Below the pieces are notes generated by a model. That model was not told the origin of the DNA and did no database searches. It worked only from the letters and a program-made list of their open reading frames with translations. A stretch of 6,692 nucleotides of DNA from Phycisphaeraceae bacterium (lineage in GTDB: Bacteria > Planctomycetota > Phycisphaerae > Phycisphaerales > Phycisphaeraceae): assembly GCA_016763955.1 (NCBI GenBank), contig JAESSU010000328.1:1-6692 (forward strand). The letters run 5' to 3'. Below, piece after piece: positions 1 through 4,964 of the stretch (position 1 is its first letter; every line of letters begins with the position of its first letter). Made by a program: the position numbers and the translations under genes.

Positions 1-15
1 GAAAAAATTCTCGCC

Positions 16-80
16 TCAAGTATCTCAAGATAACTTACGGGGAACCCGCGGTAATCTGCTTACGCAGCTTCCGGCGGCTT
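16..80 (-). repeat. Dispersed structured repeat, copy A
   Basis: Read on the minus strand from 80 downwards, this begins AAGCCGCCGGAAGCTGCG. Its first 42 bases (80 to 39) align without gaps to 4631-4672 on the plus strand at 33 of 42 positions. A further match, TTGAGATACTT against TTGCGATACAT, follows after an indel of about eight bases. It lies in the region 3' of the Fur-family gene. The core can fold as GCG-TAA / TTA-C-CGC around loop GCAGA, inside an outer GGAA/TTCC stem. Confidence 0.55.
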
Positions 81-115
81 GTGTGTCAAACCATCAAGTA
101 ATCACTGACGGCCTA

Positions 116-583
116 CTAATGATCACTTGTGGGCGGAGCATATTCACCGACGAGTTCAATTTGAACACGGTTGATAGAAAACCCCAGTTCGGATTCGATT
201 TCGTGGAGGATGTTTGCGGGGAGATTGTCTAGTAGGCGTTTGCCCAGATTCACTGGGACATCTGCAAGCGTTCCTGTGGTTCGATCACGCAGGTGCAGAT
301 GCTCATCCACGGTGGCATCATAGCGAGCGGAGGTTCCTCCATCAGCGAGTTTTTGTGCAAGGCTTGCTTTGACTAAAACTTCTAGTGTGTTGTAAACCGT
401 AGCTAGACTGATGCCTGCATCAGTATTGGAGAGCTTTTGAAAAAGCTGATCTGCTGTGGGGTGGGTCGCTTCACTTGCCAGTGCGTTATAGACAGCATAT
501 CGCTGGCGTGTGAAGCGTAAGTGATGCTGAGCAAACAAATTTACAACCGCAGCTTCGTCGAGAGTATGAGACTGTTGAGACAT
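116..583 (-). CDS. Fur/PerR-family metal-dependent transcriptional regulator lacking all cysteines
   Basis: The 155-residue protein has the Fur layout: an N-terminal winged helix (about 10-85, with FTRQR at 24-28 and the recognition-helix segment SLATVYNTLEVL at 59-70) followed by a metal-binding dimerisation domain. Aligned without gaps to Bacillus PerR with an offset of +4, it keeps all five regulatory-metal ligands: H41, D89, H95, H97 and D108 match PerR H37, D85, H91, H93 and D104. An Asp at the last position is the PerR-type choice. The structural zinc cysteines are gone: D100 and T103 replace the first CxxC, and the protein contains no cysteine at all. Family members are metal-loaded DNA-binding dimers that repress iron-uptake or peroxide-defence genes, and the target set cannot be read here. 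No clear Shine-Dalgarno precedes the ATG, but the conserved domain starts close behind it and no better start is visible. A Per-box-like sequence lies about 43 bp upstream, suggesting autoregulation. Family certain; PerR, Fur or Zur subtype inferred. Confidence 0.94.
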   Translation of the reverse strand: MSQQSHTLDEAAVVNLFAQHHLRFTRQRYAVYNALASEATHPTADQLFQKLSNTDAGISLATVYNTLEVLVKASLAQKLADGGTSARYDATVDEHLHLRDRTTGTLADVPVNLGKRLLDNLPANILHEIESELGFSINRVQIELVGEYAPPTSDH

Positions 584-625
584 GGCGGGGGTCCAATTGG
601 GCGGGGTGCGCCCGAGATTTACATT

Positions 626-640
626 TTAGAAAGATTATAA
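626..640 (-). promoter_or_regulatory. Per-box-like operator upstream of the Fur-family gene
   Basis: On the minus strand this 15-mer reads TTATAATCTTTCTAA. It matches 12 of the 14 defined positions of the Bacillus Per box (TTATAATNATTATAA), with one half-site perfect. It lies 43 bp upstream of the start codon and covers two overlapping -10-like hexamers: TATAAT (634-639) and TATACT (640-645). No strong -35 is visible, so the promoter assignment is weaker than the operator match. AT-rich matches to this consensus arise easily. Support comes from its place ahead of a gene whose product keeps PerR metal ligands. Confidence 0.4.
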
Positions 641-780
641 GTATAGGTAGAACTTTGCCATGAGGGAAGAAAATTTTGCAAGACGTATTGGCAGATGTCG
701 GCAAAGGGCAAGTTGGGACAGTTGATCTTTGGATTGTGATCTGGTTTACAAGCTCGTGCAGATTGATTTATGGTTGATCT

Positions 781-828
781 AAAAAAAAGTCCAGGCCTGA
801 ATCGGTTGGTGATTCAGTCTGGACTTTT
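781..828 (-). terminator. Intrinsic terminator of the EF-hand gene
   Basis: A long imperfect hairpin at 788-825 pairs AGTCCAG with CTGGACT and CTGAATC with GATTCAG around a small internal loop. On the minus strand it is followed by eight T (complement of A781-788). It lies about 40 bp beyond the stop of the EF-hand gene. The plus-strand side has only TTTT, so it could act weakly in both directions, but its main role is to end the minus-strand transcript before the Fur-family gene. Confidence 0.9.
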
Positions 829-869
829 GTGTAGATGTTTTGAGTCATGTGTGATGCGGCGAGTCAAGG

Positions 870-1463
870 TTATTTAGATGACTTGCCAGCTTTGTGTTCT
901 TGTCTTTTTGCTTTTGCTGCTGCTTTTTCTTCATCGCTTATTTTGCCATCACCGTCTGTGTCAATTTTTTTGAAGTGTTCAGCTTTGCGTTGTTCCATTT
1001 TTGCTTTGAATGCTGTTTTTTCTTCGTCGCTTATTTTGTCATCACCATCGGTGTCAATTCTTTTGAGGTGTTCAGCTTTGCGTTGTTCCATTTTTGCTTT
1101 GAAAGCTGCTTTTTCTTTATCACTGATTTTGCCATCACCATCGGTGTCAGCACGTTTTTCCATCATTTTCTTTTGATGTTCTTTACGGGCCGTTTTTGCA
1201 GCTGCTTTTTCTTCATCGCTTATCTTGCCGTCCCCGTCAGTGTCAATTTTTTTGAAAAATTCAGCCTTGCGTTGTTCCATTTTTACTTTGAAAGCTGCTT
1301 TTTCTTCTTTGCTTATTTTGCCATCACCGTCGGTGTCTGCCATTTGTTTGAATCGTTGGGCATGTGCTCCCTTGTTGTGACCTTCTTTTGCAAAGGTGCT
1401 GGTTGCAAAAAATGAGCCCAGTGACACGGCAGCAATCAAAGAGAATGTGGTGAAATGTGACAT
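870..1463 (-). CDS. Secreted five-EF-hand calcium-binding protein
   Basis: The start is set at the ATG at 1461-1463, giving 197 residues. The upstream TTG (1494-1496) would add 11 residues ahead of the signal peptide, whereas this ATG has AAGGA nine bases before it. Residues 1-25 form a signal peptide with hydrophobic core FSLIAAVSLGSFFA and probable cleavage after TFA-25. The mature part holds five canonical EF-hand loops (DTDGDGKIS followed by two or three acidic residues or Lys) at 43-54, 74-85, 106-117, 137-148 and 168-179, with ligand positions 1, 3, 5 and 12 all acidic. Loop 4 has Asp instead of Gly at position 6. The linkers are Lys/Ala/Glu-rich helices of 19-20 residues, giving a 31-32 residue period. 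No enzymatic domain or membrane anchor is seen. The expected role is periplasmic or extracellular calcium binding or buffering; the partner is unknown. The gene is monocistronic, with a terminator just downstream. Confidence 0.9.
   Translation of the reverse strand: MSHFTTFSLIAAVSLGSFFATSTFAKEGHNKGAHAQRFKQMADTDGDGKISKEEKAAFKVKMEQRKAEFFKKIDTDGDGKISDEEKAAAKTARKEHQKKMMEKRADTDGDGKISDKEKAAFKAKMEQRKAEHLKRIDTDGDDKISDEEKTAFKAKMEQRKAEHFKKIDTDGDGKISDEEKAAAKAKRQEHKAGKSSK
927..1340 (-). repeat. Tandem 93-96 bp coding repeats (EF-hand units)
   Basis: Five units of 31-32 codons each carry an EF-hand loop plus a Lys-rich helix. Units are similar at the DNA level as well as in protein, especially the stretches encoding AFKAKMEQRKAEH in units 3 and 4. 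This points to recent internal duplication or gene conversion, and unit number could vary between strains. Confidence 0.85.
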
Positions 1464-1472
1464 GGTTTTAAT

Positions 1473-1477
1473 TCCTT
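1473..1477 (-). promoter_or_regulatory. Ribosome binding site that fixes the EF-hand gene start
   Basis: AAGGA on the minus strand lies nine bases before the ATG at 1461-1463. The upstream in-frame TTG has no such site, so the internal ATG is the better start. Confidence 0.7.
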
Positions 1478-1660
1478 GTAATAAATGTTGTTTCAAATAA
1501 GTGGTCTGTGGGTCAAAACAGCCTGCTAGTTAAACGTGACGCTGAGGGTTCTATTGCATTGAGGCAAAAATAATGTTGGAGTCGCGATCTGGTTTTGCAA
1601 TGGATGTGATGTAATAGGTCATAAGACCTTATTGTGATTGACTTAGGGGGTAGGTTGTGT

Positions 1661-1693
1661 AAAAAAAAAAGGCGCCCCCTTGATGGGGACGCC
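1661..1693 (-). terminator. Intrinsic terminator of the H1-like gene
   Basis: The hairpin at 1671-1693 pairs GGCG with CGCC and CCCC with GGGG across one C-A mismatch around a five-base loop. On the minus strand ten T residues follow it directly (complement of A1661-1670). It lies about 134 bp beyond the stop at 1827, so the H1-like mRNA has an unusually long 3' tail. Confidence 0.9.
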
Positions 1694-1826
1694 TGGATTG
1701 TTCTGAGGCGGCTCTTTGGTTTCTCTGGGCTTGCCGATCCTATTAAATTTCGGAGCGGATGGGCATGCCCGATTGAGTTCAAGGGGTCGAGCGTTCATGC
1801 TATGCCCCACTATTACCAAGCGAATG

Positions 1827-2213
1827 TTATCTCTTCCTGGCGGTCTTTTTCTTGGCAACTTTTTTCACAGCTTTTTTAGCGACTGCTTTTTTAGCGACCT
1901 TCTTCTTAGCAACCTTTTTCTTGGCAACCTTTTTCACTGCTTTTTTAGGAGCTGCTTTTTTGGCGACCTTCTTCTTGGCAACTTTCTTCTTGGCAACCTT
2001 TTTCACAGCCTTTTTAGCGACTGCTTTTTTAGCGACCTTCTTCTTGGCAACCTTTTTCACAGCCTTTTTAGCGACTGCTTTTTTGGCGACCTTCTTCTTG
2101 GCAACCTTTCTTACAACCTTTTTAACGGCTGCTTTTTTGGCGACCTTCTTGACGACTTTTTTAGCCGCTGCCTTCTTCACTACTTTTTTCTTCGCTGCTT
2201 TTTTCTTAGCCAT
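1827..2213 (-). CDS. Lysine/alanine-rich histone H1-like DNA-binding protein
   Basis: The 128-residue protein uses only seven amino acids (M, A, K, V, R, P, T). About half the residues are lysine (63 by count), with no acidic, aromatic or cysteine residue. It is built from repeats of AKK, KKVAKK and AVAKK blocks; an 18-residue unit recurs twice around residues 45-80 and again, interrupted, towards the C-terminus, which ends in TARKR. This composition matches bacterial histone H1-like proteins (chlamydial Hc2/HctB-like and the AlgP-type C-terminal tails), which bind and compact DNA non-specifically through charge. The product should be a disordered or induced-helix nucleoid protein in the cytoplasm. 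The ATG has AGGA seven bases upstream and a good promoter at 2254-2282, and a strong terminator follows, so it is a separate unit. Low-complexity sequence makes homology assignment by similarity unreliable; the role is inferred from composition. Confidence 0.88.
   Translation of the reverse strand: MAKKKAAKKKVVKKAAAKKVVKKVAKKAAVKKVVRKVAKKKVAKKAVAKKAVKKVAKKKVAKKAVAKKAVKKVAKKKVAKKKVAKKAAPKKAVKKVAKKKVAKKKVAKKAVAKKAVKKVAKKKTARKR
1840..2190 (-). repeat. Low-complexity tandem coding repeats of the H1-like gene
   Basis: Degenerate repeats built from short Lys-Lys-Ala/Val codon blocks. A 54-bp unit is nearly identical between copies, interrupted by a variant containing the single proline. Such repeats are prone to length change by slippage or recombination and to assembly errors. 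Confidence 0.8.
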
Positions 2214-2253
2214 GGGCTTATCCTTTCAAGAACGCCCTCAGAACATTAATCCA

Positions 2254-2282
2254 ATTAGAAGCTGTGGTGAATTTGAAGTCAA
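2254..2282 (-). promoter_or_regulatory. Sigma70-type promoter of the H1-like gene
   Basis: Minus strand: TTGACT (2277-2282, 5/6 match to the -35 consensus), 17-bp spacer, TCTAAT (2254-2259, 5/6 match to the -10 consensus). Transcription would start near 2247, giving a leader of roughly 33 nt before the ATG, with the ribosome site inside it. It is the best promoter match in the window. Confidence 0.7.
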
Positions 2283-2411
2283 CAAAAATACTCACCTTAT
2301 CGCGAATTCTTATCGGCAATGAACAGCACTCAGCTTGAAGAATAACCGTGTTGATGTTTAAACAAACCGCTACGCATAGTTGAATTGATCTTCAAATCAA
2401 CTGTGATCGGA

Positions 2412-4457
2412 TCAATCTTCTTCTTCCTGGGGATTGTATTGAGCAATGATTTGTTGCTGGATATTGTGCGGGACTGCTTCGTAATGACTAAGTTGCATGG
2501 TGTAAGAACCCTGCCCGCCTGTCATCGCTTTAACTTGTGATTGATAGTTTGTAAGTTCTGCAAGGGGCGCTTGAGCGCGAATGCAAAGCATCTCTCCGGG
2601 AATGGTATCGGTGCCTGTGATGTGGCCGCGTTTGCCAGACAGATCACCTGCAATATCGCCCATATGTGATTCGGGGATGTTGACTTCAAGATCCACGACA
2701 GGTTCAAGAAGCGTGGGATGTGCTTTTGTTACGGCATCCATGAACGCGCGTTTGCCGGCGTGGACGAAGGCGACCTCTTTGCTATCGACAGGATGGGTTT
2801 TGCCATCGTAGACACTGACTTTGATGTCTTGCATGGGATAGCCTGCGATGCAGCCATGTTCCATCACCAAGCGAACCCCTTTTTCAATTGCGGGGATGTA
2901 TTGTTGTGGGACTGATCCGCCAAAGGTTTTGTTTTCAAATTCTAAACCTGTGCCTTGTGCCAACGGTTCGATGCGTAGAAAGACTTCGCCGAATTGACCT
3001 GCACCGCCGGATTGTTTTTTATGACGGTGATGTCCTTGGGCTTTACCGATAACGGTCTCTCTATAGGCGATTTTAGGGGGTTTTGTGTCAACTTCGACAT
3101 GAAAGCGTTCTTTCATTTTTTCGAGAACGATTCGTAAATGCAGTTGTCCTAAGCCGTACATCACCGTCTGTTTAGTTGAGTTGTTACGTTGAATAATCAA
3201 GCAGGGGTCTTCGGTGGTCATGGATGTGATTGCTTTGGCGAGTTTCGTTTCGTCACCACGACTTTTCGCTTCAATGGCTACGCCGTCCATGGGCTTTGCG
3301 AAGTTCAGTGGTTTAAGGTGGATCACCGCATCCTCTGGATCGTCATGCAAGACGCAGTCAAAGTCCAACTCTTCAATTTTGGCTAATGCGCAAATGTCCC
3401 CGGGGATGCCTGCATCAACTTCAGCATGATCTTTGCCATCGAGTTTAAACAGATGTACGACACGCACGGGTTTGCGATTGTGGCCGATGTAGAGTTGGGT
3501 CTCTTTGGTGATGCGTCCTTGATGAATTCGGAACAAGCCCATGCGACCGACGAAGGGGTCGACGGTGACTTTAAATACATGGGCGATCACATGCTTGGAT
3601 TCGTCAGGCTCTGCATGGAACTCCACTGCGTTTTCGTCTTCACCTTTGATAAAGGGTCTGGGGTTGCCTTCCATTGGATTGGGCGCAAGCGTCGTGAGGA
3701 AGTTTAGTAGAGCATCAATTCCGACGCCGGTGTGAGCGGAGGTAAAGAAAATAGGAACAAGGTGTCCTTCACGCAGTGCTTCTTCAAATGGTGCGTGTAA
3801 ATCTTTGGGACTCACATCGCCGTCTTCTAAATATTTTTCCATGAGTTTTTCATCGACTTCGACAATTTGATCGATGATAGCGGTGTGCGCATCATGCACA
3901 TTGGAGAAATCCGAATCACCTTCAGCTTTGGTCAGTACATCGATGACACTCGCACCGTTATTACATGGCAAGTTAAACGGCAGACATTCGTTGCCAAAGG
4001 TTTCGCGGATTTGTTCAATGAGCATGGGTAAGTTGACATTGTCCTGATCAATTTTGTTGACGATGATGCAGCGACAGAGATTGCGTTCTTGTCCGTAAGC
4101 CATCATGCGACGAGTCATCATTTCAATGCCGTTGTGCGCGTTGATGACCACGGCCATGGTTTCGACAGCAGGCAAAATGCTAAGGGCATGTCCCATAAAG
4201 TCCGGGAAGCCCGGGGTGTCGATGAGATTGATGTGCTTGTCTTGATAATCACAACTGATAATCGAAGACGAAAGGCTATGCTGGTGATGTTTTTCTAGTG
4301 GGTCAAAGTCGCAGACGGTGTCGCCGCGTTCGATGGACCCTTTGGCTCCAATTTTTCCGGTCTGCTGCAAAATGGCTTCCACCAGCATGGTTTTGCCACT
4401 GCCGCCATGACCGGTTAACGCAACGTTACGGATGTCCTGGGTGGTGTATCTGGGCAT
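2412..4457 (-). CDS. Elongation factor G-like translational GTPase (EF-G II type paralogue)
   Basis: Start chosen at the ATG at 4455-4457 (681 residues): AAGGGA lies nine bases upstream, while the TTG six codons earlier lies in that ribosome site. All five EF-G domains are present: G domain about 1-260, II about 286-375, III about 385-458, IV about 459-580, V about 582-665. The P-loop is GHGGSGKT (16-23), the guanine motif NKID (134-137), and the G5 SA is at 240-241. Two catalytic elements are altered. The switch I RGIT motif is replaced by HQHSL near 58-62, and switch II reads DTPGF (80-84) instead of DTPGH, so the histidine that activates hydrolysis is missing. Domain IV keeps QSGGAGQFG (482-490) and a histidine at its tip (H555 in KTHPVDS). 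Duplicated EF-Gs of the EF-G II group (often called fusA2) share such changes, and their role is poorly defined. The normal translocation EF-G is presumably encoded elsewhere. No operon partner is visible. Confidence 0.9.
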   Translation of the reverse strand: MPRYTTQDIRNVALTGHGGSGKTMLVEAILQQTGKIGAKGSIERGDTVCDFDPLEKHHQHSLSSSIISCDYQDKHINLIDTPGFPDFMGHALSILPAVETMAVVINAHNGIEMMTRRMMAYGQERNLCRCIIVNKIDQDNVNLPMLIEQIRETFGNECLPFNLPCNNGASVIDVLTKAEGDSDFSNVHDAHTAIIDQIVEVDEKLMEKYLEDGDVSPKDLHAPFEEALREGHLVPIFFTSAHTGVGIDALLNFLTTLAPNPMEGNPRPFIKGEDENAVEFHAEPDESKHVIAHVFKVTVDPFVGRMGLFRIHQGRITKETQLYIGHNRKPVRVVHLFKLDGKDHAEVDAGIPGDICALAKIEELDFDCVLHDDPEDAVIHLKPLNFAKPMDGVAIEAKSRGDETKLAKAITSMTTEDPCLIIQRNNSTKQTVMYGLGQLHLRIVLEKMKERFHVEVDTKPPKIAYRETVIGKAQGHHRHKKQSGGAGQFGEVFLRIEPLAQGTGLEFENKTFGGSVPQQYIPAIEKGVRLVMEHGCIAGYPMQDIKVSVYDGKTHPVDSKEVAFVHAGKRAFMDAVTKAHPTLLEPVVDLEVNIPESHMGDIAGDLSGKRGHITGTDTIPGEMLCIRAQAPLAELTNYQSQVKAMTGGQGSYTMQLSHYEAVPHNIQQQIIAQYNPQEEED

Positions 4458-4466
4458 GATGACGGA

Positions 4467-4472
4467 TCCCTT
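4467..4472 (-). promoter_or_regulatory. Ribosome binding site that fixes the EF-G-like start
   Basis: AAGGGA on the minus strand lies nine bases before the ATG at 4455-4457. It overlaps the alternative upstream TTG start at 4473-4475, which therefore is not used. Confidence 0.7.
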
Positions 4473-4524
4473 CAAATAAATGTAAAACAGAGCGTGTTTA
4501 GAACAAAAGACTAGAGTGTCATTA

Positions 4525-4530
4525 AGTATA
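4525..4530 (-). promoter_or_regulatory. Possible -10 box of the EF-G-like gene
   Basis: Minus strand TATACT (5/6 match to the -10 consensus) within the ten-base string CCTATACTTA, which also occurs at the Fur-family promoter (about 638-647). No good -35 is seen 16-18 bp upstream. The leader would be about 60 nt. Confidence 0.35.
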
Positions 4531-4630
4531 GGCTAACACGCTGCTAAGACCATGCTTATTTTTTAAAAATACCCCTCGCCCCGGAAGTTTTTTAAGGCCA
4601 TTAAGACCTTCGCGAAATTCTGACCCTTGA

Positions 4631-4702
4631 AAGCCGTTGGAAGCTGCGGAAACAGATTTTTGCGGGCTTCCCTACGCCTCCGAAAGTGAGTTGCGATACA
4701 TC
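4631..4702 (+). repeat. Dispersed structured repeat, copy B
   Basis: Plus-strand copy beginning AAGCCGTTGGAAGCTGCG. The outer stem GGAAGC (4639-4644) pairs with GCTTCC (4666-4671). The inner stem GCG-GAA / TTT-T-TGC closes on loop ACAGA. Compared with copy A, the differences inside the inner stem keep pairing: G-C becomes G-U and U-A becomes G-U. It lies in the spacer between the EF-G-like and receiver genes. Whether it is a transcribed RNA or a mobile intergenic repeat cannot be told from two copies. Confidence 0.55.
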
Positions 4703-4795
4703 ATTGGGGCTTTACTAGATGTAAACAGAAAACGGATTTATTGAAATCGCAAAATATTTTAATCGAGTAGTGAAAACCTTGTCTTGAAACTTCTA

Positions 4796-4830
4796 GGGAG
4801 GTTCCGGGGGGCTCTGGGAGGTTCCGGGGG
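4796..4830 (+). repeat. G-rich 20-bp-period direct repeat with G-quadruplex pattern
   Basis: The 15-mer GGGAGGTTCCGGGGG occurs at 4796-4810 and 4816-4830. Together they give four runs of three or more G (4796-4798, 4806-4811, 4816-4818, 4826-4830) with loops of 7, 4 and 7 bases. This satisfies the usual G3+N1-7 quadruplex definition on the plus strand, the strand of the downstream receiver gene. Confidence 0.75.
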
Positions 4831-4911
4831 CTGCCAGATCGACACCCCTTTGGCAGCATGGCGTGGCATCGTGGCAGGTATTACACAACCTTGAATTCAC
4901 AGGGGTCTTAT

Positions 4912-4937
4912 TTAAATATATGTAAATTGATATTTAA
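4912..4937. promoter_or_regulatory. 8-bp inverted repeat ahead of the receiver gene, possible operator
   Basis: TTAAATAT (4912-4919) and ATATTTAA (4930-4937) form a perfect inverted repeat with a 10-bp gap, ending 27 bp before the ATG at 4965. A TTGAAT at 4891-4896 could be a -35, with a poor AT-rich -10 falling inside the left arm, so the site would overlap the promoter. AT richness lowers the significance. Confidence 0.3.
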
Positions 4938-4964
4938 TAAGTGTTTGCGGCTTACCTTGGAAAA

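Larger units (their letters stand above)
1464..1826. other. Gene-free stretch between the EF-hand and H1-like genes
   Basis: This stretch carries the leader of the EF-hand gene on its left side and the roughly 130-nt 3' untranslated tail plus terminator of the H1-like gene on its right. Open frames exist on both strands but overlap the terminator, have no family resemblance and no ribosome site. I found no convincing promoter for the EF-hand gene. A TTGACC at about 1512-1517 (minus strand) has no good -10 at the right distance. Confidence 0.6.
4458..4964. other. 507-bp gene-free divergent intergenic region
   Basis: No open frame with a ribosome site or family resemblance is visible, and no tRNA-like T-arm. 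From left to right it holds the leader and probable -10 of the EF-G-like gene, a 15-bp AT palindrome (4557-4571), copy B of a dispersed structured repeat (about 4621-4702), a G-rich direct repeat (4796-4830), an inverted repeat CTGCCA/TGGCAG (4831-4856) with further TGGCA copies at 4864 and 4872, and an AT-rich inverted repeat (4912-4937) ahead of the receiver gene. Confidence 0.7.

Noticed and set aside
18..35. AAGTATCT/AGATAACTT inverted repeat near the left edge as a terminator of the Fur-family gene
   Set aside because: The loop is only two bases, a bulge breaks the stem, and the T run (3-8) is too far away; it also falls inside repeat copy A's extended similarity.
486..704. Minus-strand frame overlapping the start of the Fur-family gene
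   Set aside because: Different frame from the Fur-family gene, covers its promoter region, and shows no family features.
894..1415. Long plus-strand open frame rich in Phe and Cys opposite the EF-hand gene
   Set aside because: It is the antisense shadow of the repetitive Lys/Asp-rich EF-hand gene; the opposite strand has a signal peptide, ribosome site, conserved loops and terminator.
1513..1782. Minus-strand frame of 89 codons between the H1-like and EF-hand genes
   Set aside because: It runs through the strong terminator hairpin and T run, has no recognisable motif and no ribosome site.
1852..2322. Plus-strand hydrophobic repeat protein (TFFLATF-type repeats) opposite the H1-like gene
   Set aside because: Complement of lysine codon runs gives Phe/Leu-rich frames automatically. 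No ribosome site or start context was found, while the minus-strand gene has a promoter, ribosome site and terminator.
2384..2416. ATTGATC/GATCAAT inverted repeat overlapping the EF-G-like stop codon, considered as its terminator
   Set aside because: AT-rich arms with a 19-base loop and no T run on the minus strand; not a credible intrinsic terminator.
39..4672. Inverted repeat copies A and B as ends of a large transposon
   Set aside because: The enclosed genes are ordinary chromosomal genes with no transposase or integrase, and no target duplication is visible. A dispersed repeat or RNA element fits better.
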